Positions 31,256 through 33,690 of a stretch of 33,690 nt of DNA are shown here, piece by piece. The DNA is from Paenibacillus phytorum (lineage in GTDB: Bacteria; Bacillota; Bacilli; Paenibacillales; NBRC-103111): the NCBI RefSeq assembly GCF_013141715.1, contig NZ_WHOA01000234.1, positions 1 to 33,690 of the forward strand, written 5' to 3'. The notes below the pieces were generated by a model. The model searched no databases, was not told the origin of the DNA, and saw only the letters and a list, made by a program, of their open reading frames with translations. Numbering within the stretch: position 1 is the first letter of the stretch; every line of letters starts with the position of its first letter. Position numbers and translations under genes: made by a program.

Positions 31256-32557
31256 TTATTGTCTCTCGTATTTTTTGATCCCGGGCGGCAGCGGAACGTT
31301 TGCCGGATTCGGCTCCTCCCGCTTGTCCGTAACGATTCGACCGTCAACCAGTATCGCCATATAGACGTATCGCGGGTTTAACTGAGCGGGAGCTTCCATT
31401 GTCTTGCTGAAAAACATCGTTTGGCCGTTTATCAACAGCGGAAGGCCGCCACCTTGCACGGCACTGCCGACATATTGCTTGTGCGGGCCGATGCTGCCCT
31501 CTTCTTTCACATCGAGCCCTTTAATCATGTCGAGCATAAGTGGCGTGTTCTGACCGTGACGCATATTCACTTTGCCGGTTTTGCCAACCGGCATATCGCC
31601 GGAGACTTCGACTGTGGCGTAGCTACCCACCGCCTCCTCCAGCATGTTCACGAGCAGCTCCCATTCGTCCTCAGCCTCTGGAGGATACACGGTCAGGAAT
31701 TTGTCAATGGGATCCTGAGTGTTGGTGAAGTCGAACTTATGGGATACCTTCCAGGATATCAGCATCGGACTGACCGCCTGCGCAATCGCCAGCCGCTGGG
31801 TGGCATCGCCGGAGCCGACATGCGACTTCCAGCTTACGTGCGCCATTTCCCCCATGCCCCATGACAAATAGTTGCGGTCGGGCTTGTACCGCTGCCCTAG
31901 CAAATAATCCTCAAGCGTGACTGCGGCTTTCGCTTCTTTCTTCTCCTCGCCCTTTCGCACAGTAGCAAGCCTCTCGCCGCCGCGGAACGCCTCTACGTGC
32001 CGGCGGCCCTCCCTTCCGACGGTGGAAGGAGCCTCCGCCTCTTGAATTACGACCCGCCTCTTCCGGATGTCGACCAGAATTTGCTCTACCTTGGCCAGCT
32101 TACCAGGATCTTTCTTCTTCAGCTTCTCCTTGCTTTTCCGCAGGTCGTAGCTTGCCCGCCAATCGCGAATAATAGCTTCAATCTTCTGCATCTGCTCTTC
32201 CTGCGCCCGATAATCCGTGTCGCCCAGCTTCTCATAGGCGACCAGCGCGTCATCCAGATTGCCCCACGACGTCTTGCCGAACAGCTTCGTGCCGGCCTTC
32301 AGACCTTCATCGTGCAGCTCCTTGCTCGTTGGCAGCCCTGCCGCTCTTTGCACGCCTACTGCCAGCGGAGCCGCGGAAATCCGCATGCCTCTCTGCAGCA
32401 GCTCCCCCACCATCCGGTTACCCACCGTCCGCTGCAACTGCATCCAGTCGCCATAGGTTGCGGCCTGCTGCGCCGCCCCAACGGCCGTTCGTTCACTGCC
32501 CGTGCTTTCACTTTTCCCCGCGCCCCGTTCGGGAGGCTGATGCCGCACCCCTGCCAT
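31256..32557 (-). CDS. LQRTVGN-motif protein, possible contractile-injection cargo
   Basis: A 433-residue protein of G+C content clearly above its neighbours. Residues 1-35 are Gly/Ala/Ser-rich and disordered; 41-56 read LQRTVGNRMVGELLQR, the motif found near the N-terminus of many proteins encoded with extracellular contractile injection systems (eCIS) and of DUF4157-like toxins. About 75-200 is charged and helical; about 225-420 is a globular part (NYLSWGMGEMAHVSWKSHVG, KVNMRHGQNTPLMLDM, YVGSAVQGGGLPLLINGQTM) that I do not recognise. No eCIS sheath, tube or baseplate gene is in the window. ATG 32557 follows a perfect AAGGAGGTG. It may be a toxin or effector loaded by a system encoded elsewhere; that is inference. 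Confidence 0.8.
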   Translation of the reverse strand: MAGVRHQPPERGAGKSESTGSERTAVGAAQQAATYGDWMQLQRTVGNRMVGELLQRGMRISAAPLAVGVQRAAGLPTSKELHDEGLKAGTKLFGKTSWGNLDDALVAYEKLGDTDYRAQEEQMQKIEAIIRDWRASYDLRKSKEKLKKKDPGKLAKVEQILVDIRKRRVVIQEAEAPSTVGREGRRHVEAFRGGERLATVRKGEEKKEAKAAVTLEDYLLGQRYKPDRNYLSWGMGEMAHVSWKSHVGSGDATQRLAIAQAVSPMLISWKVSHKFDFTNTQDPIDKFLTVYPPEAEDEWELLVNMLEEAVGSYATVEVSGDMPVGKTGKVNMRHGQNTPLMLDMIKGLDVKEEGSIGPHKQYVGSAVQGGGLPLLINGQTMFFSKTMEAPAQLNPRYVYMAILVDGRIVTDKREEPNPANVPLPPGIKKYERQ

Positions 32558-32773
32558 GCCAAAGCACCTCCTTCAAAATTGTACTTACCCTACTATCATA
32601 GTTCGGTATGCCTTTATATTTTCCTTTTTTTGTAACTATCCTGCCCGGTGGTGTCGTAATTAGAGATAATATCCACTTTTCACGAAATTTAATTACTTCC
32701 ATTCGATAACCTGGACAAGGCGGGATTGCTCTATGTGGGGGGGCGGTCATAATGCCAAAGAAGCATACAGCGC
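32558..32773. other. Intergenic region
   Basis: No supportable gene. A minus-strand frame that reads into the LQRTVGN gene start is open, but it spans that gene's ribosome site and is likely spurious. The plus strand has GGGGGGG before an ATG at 32752, whose frame soon stops. Confidence 0.45.
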
Positions 32774-32929
32774 GAAGAGCATCCTATTGCTTATTCCATT
32801 GGCAATTTTCTATTTCCTGACTATGCAAGCGGTCCGAAGGCGGATACGGGACTGCTCTACCTAACGCTGAACGGCGACAGTATCGATATGTCCTTTCACA
32901 AGCAAGTACTAAATAAAGCTCTTTTTTAA
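32774..32929 (+). pseudogene. 3' fragment of a CapA-family metallophosphatase gene
   Basis: One plus-strand frame reads EEHPIAYSIGNFLFPDYASG then PKADTGLLYLTLNGDSIDMS and FHKQVLNKALF before a TAA at 32927. The block H-P-I-x-Y-S-I-G-N-F is the last conserved motif of CapA/YwtB poly-gamma-glutamate biosynthesis proteins (usual form K-P-I-x-Y-S-L-G-N-F), with the C-terminal part after it. The first 200 or more residues are absent, and the upstream frame is unrelated. It is a remnant beside a wall/polymer-related gene. Confidence 0.65.
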
Positions 32930-33062
32930 ACATGTAGTTATAGGAAAAAAAGGAATTTAGAGGGATATAGAGAATAGCTTATCCTAATCTTTCTTTACGC
33001 ATTAACTCCACAGCATATTGTGTTGTAAAATATATCACACAAAGTCGACAAGGAGTGTACTT

Positions 33063-33690
33063 GTGAACTATTCAACATTAACGAAATTCTTGCCTTCTAG
33101 ATTCAATCGTTTTCATGTACTTCTTATTTTTATTGCCACCGCATTGCTTGTCTCGTTAATTGGATATATTCAAAGGGATATTGCGAATCCTCGTGATTAT
33201 CACTATGAAAAACAGAAGGCTTCCAATGGCGTCGTCTTGCATACAATTCAAACTACCCCGGATAATGTTCGACTGCAGGCGATCGATATGAATGTAACGA
33301 AAACTCCCTATTACGGTATTAATGGGGGCTTTTTCTGGGAAGGAGCTCTGCTTAGCATCGCAGTTATCAACGACCAACCTTTGAAAGGAATGCCTGGCGA
33401 TTACGGATCTGGCTGGTACAACACGGGCATTGACTCTAACTTAAAGCGTGGAACGCTTGTTTGGGATGACGTCACTAAACGATTCTCGATTCAAGTAGTT
33501 ACACATGCCGGTGAGCTGACCGTAACAGATAAGCGGCGTTATTGGGCACAGGGTGGTGTCAGCATGAAGCTTAACGATAGCTTTGGCTGGGAGAGTGATA
33601 TGATTTTAGAGCAAATGCCAGCCTATAACGAAGGTCATATGCGTACGGCAGTTGTTTATGATAGTCAAGAGAACATTTATATGATTGTAA
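33063..33690 (+). CDS. Phosphodiester glycosidase (NAGPA) family protein, partial
   Basis: The frame runs from GTG 33063 (AAGGAGTG five bases upstream) off the window edge, so only the first 209 residues are seen. An N-terminal membrane segment (about 18-36, FHVLLIFIATALLVSLIGY) anchors it or serves as signal. The outer part shows the phosphodiester glycosidase pattern: NGVVLHTIQTTPDNVRLQAI then YYGINGGFFWEGALLSIAV, VINDQPLKG, and later ALSMKL-like and HMRTAVVYDSQENIYMIV. The family removes GlcNAc-1-phosphodiester or acts on exopolysaccharide. It lies beside the CapA remnant. Its C-terminus is not visible. Confidence 0.85.
   Translation, partial: MNYSTLTKFLPSRFNRFHVLLIFIATALLVSLIGYIQRDIANPRDYHYEKQKASNGVVLHTIQTTPDNVRLQAIDMNVTKTPYYGINGGFFWEGALLSIAVINDQPLKGMPGDYGSGWYNTGIDSNLKRGTLVWDDVTKRFSIQVVTHAGELTVTDKRRYWAQGGVSMKLNDSFGWESDMILEQMPAYNEGHMRTAVVYDSQENIYMIV

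Noticed and set aside
32508..32701. Minus-strand frame of about 64 codons from an ATG at 32701 (EVIKFREKWILSLITTPP)
   Set aside because: It has no ribosome site, runs through the ribosome site and start of the LQRTVGN gene in another phase, and shows no family motif.

Overview
The window looks like a chromosomal, accessory-rich stretch of a low-to-mid G+C spore-forming Firmicute, most likely Paenibacillus or a close relative. The grounds are strong AGGAGG-type ribosome binding sites, frequent GTG and TTG starts, U-tract terminators and the mix of families (GH95, YajO-like aldo/keto reductases, MmyB-type regulator, DUF1259, PspA, CapA fragment). No rRNA, tRNA, CRISPR array, intact transposase or phage gene was seen. 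The last gene runs off the right edge.

Layout. 1-4.7 kb: CDGSH iron-sulfur protein, VOC protein, an exported Val/Pro-repeat protein, a decayed methyltransferase, a repeat-bearing spacer and a LysR regulator. 4.8-8.5 kb: DinB-family protein, cytoplasmic GH95 alpha-fucosidase behind a cre-like site, and a broken GH43-like gene. 8.7-11.8 kb: RHH/PIN toxin-antitoxin-like pair, quinone oxidoreductase and MmyB-type regulator. 12.3-15 kb: CMD, aldo/keto reductase and broken MFS gene, divergent from a TetR regulator. 15.1-21.4 kb: DUF1259, NUDIX, a 32-residue ORF, GyrI-like, VOC, an anchored exported protein, EamA transporter and malate:quinone oxidoreductase. 21.8-23.6 kb: small PLDc_N-like membrane protein, RDD protein and RmlD-like reductase. 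23.7-27.9 kb: a large ECF sigma factor translationally coupled to a leaderless solute-binding protein, divergent from a PspA pair. 28-30.8 kb: a second aldo/keto reductase with a truncated MFS gene, divergent from an AraC regulator. 31-33.7 kb: a G+C-rich gene with an LQRTVGN motif like that of contractile-injection-system cargo, a small ORF, a CapA remnant and a partial phosphodiester glycosidase.

How it works together. Most units are a small redox or detoxification enzyme beside its own regulator: TetR with CMD/AKR, AraC with MFS/AKR, MmyB-type with quinone oxidoreductase, LysR with DinB. The AKR/MFS module occurs twice, in opposite gene order and under different regulator families, and both MFS copies are damaged. 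At least five gene remnants (methyltransferase, GH43-like, CapA, two MFS copies) show a region under turnover.

The strongest candidates for undescribed biology are the ECF sigma factor with a roughly 370-residue C-terminal extension coupled to a signal-peptide-less sugar-binding-type protein, and the LQRTVGN protein. All family calls come from reading motifs by eye; no database search was run.
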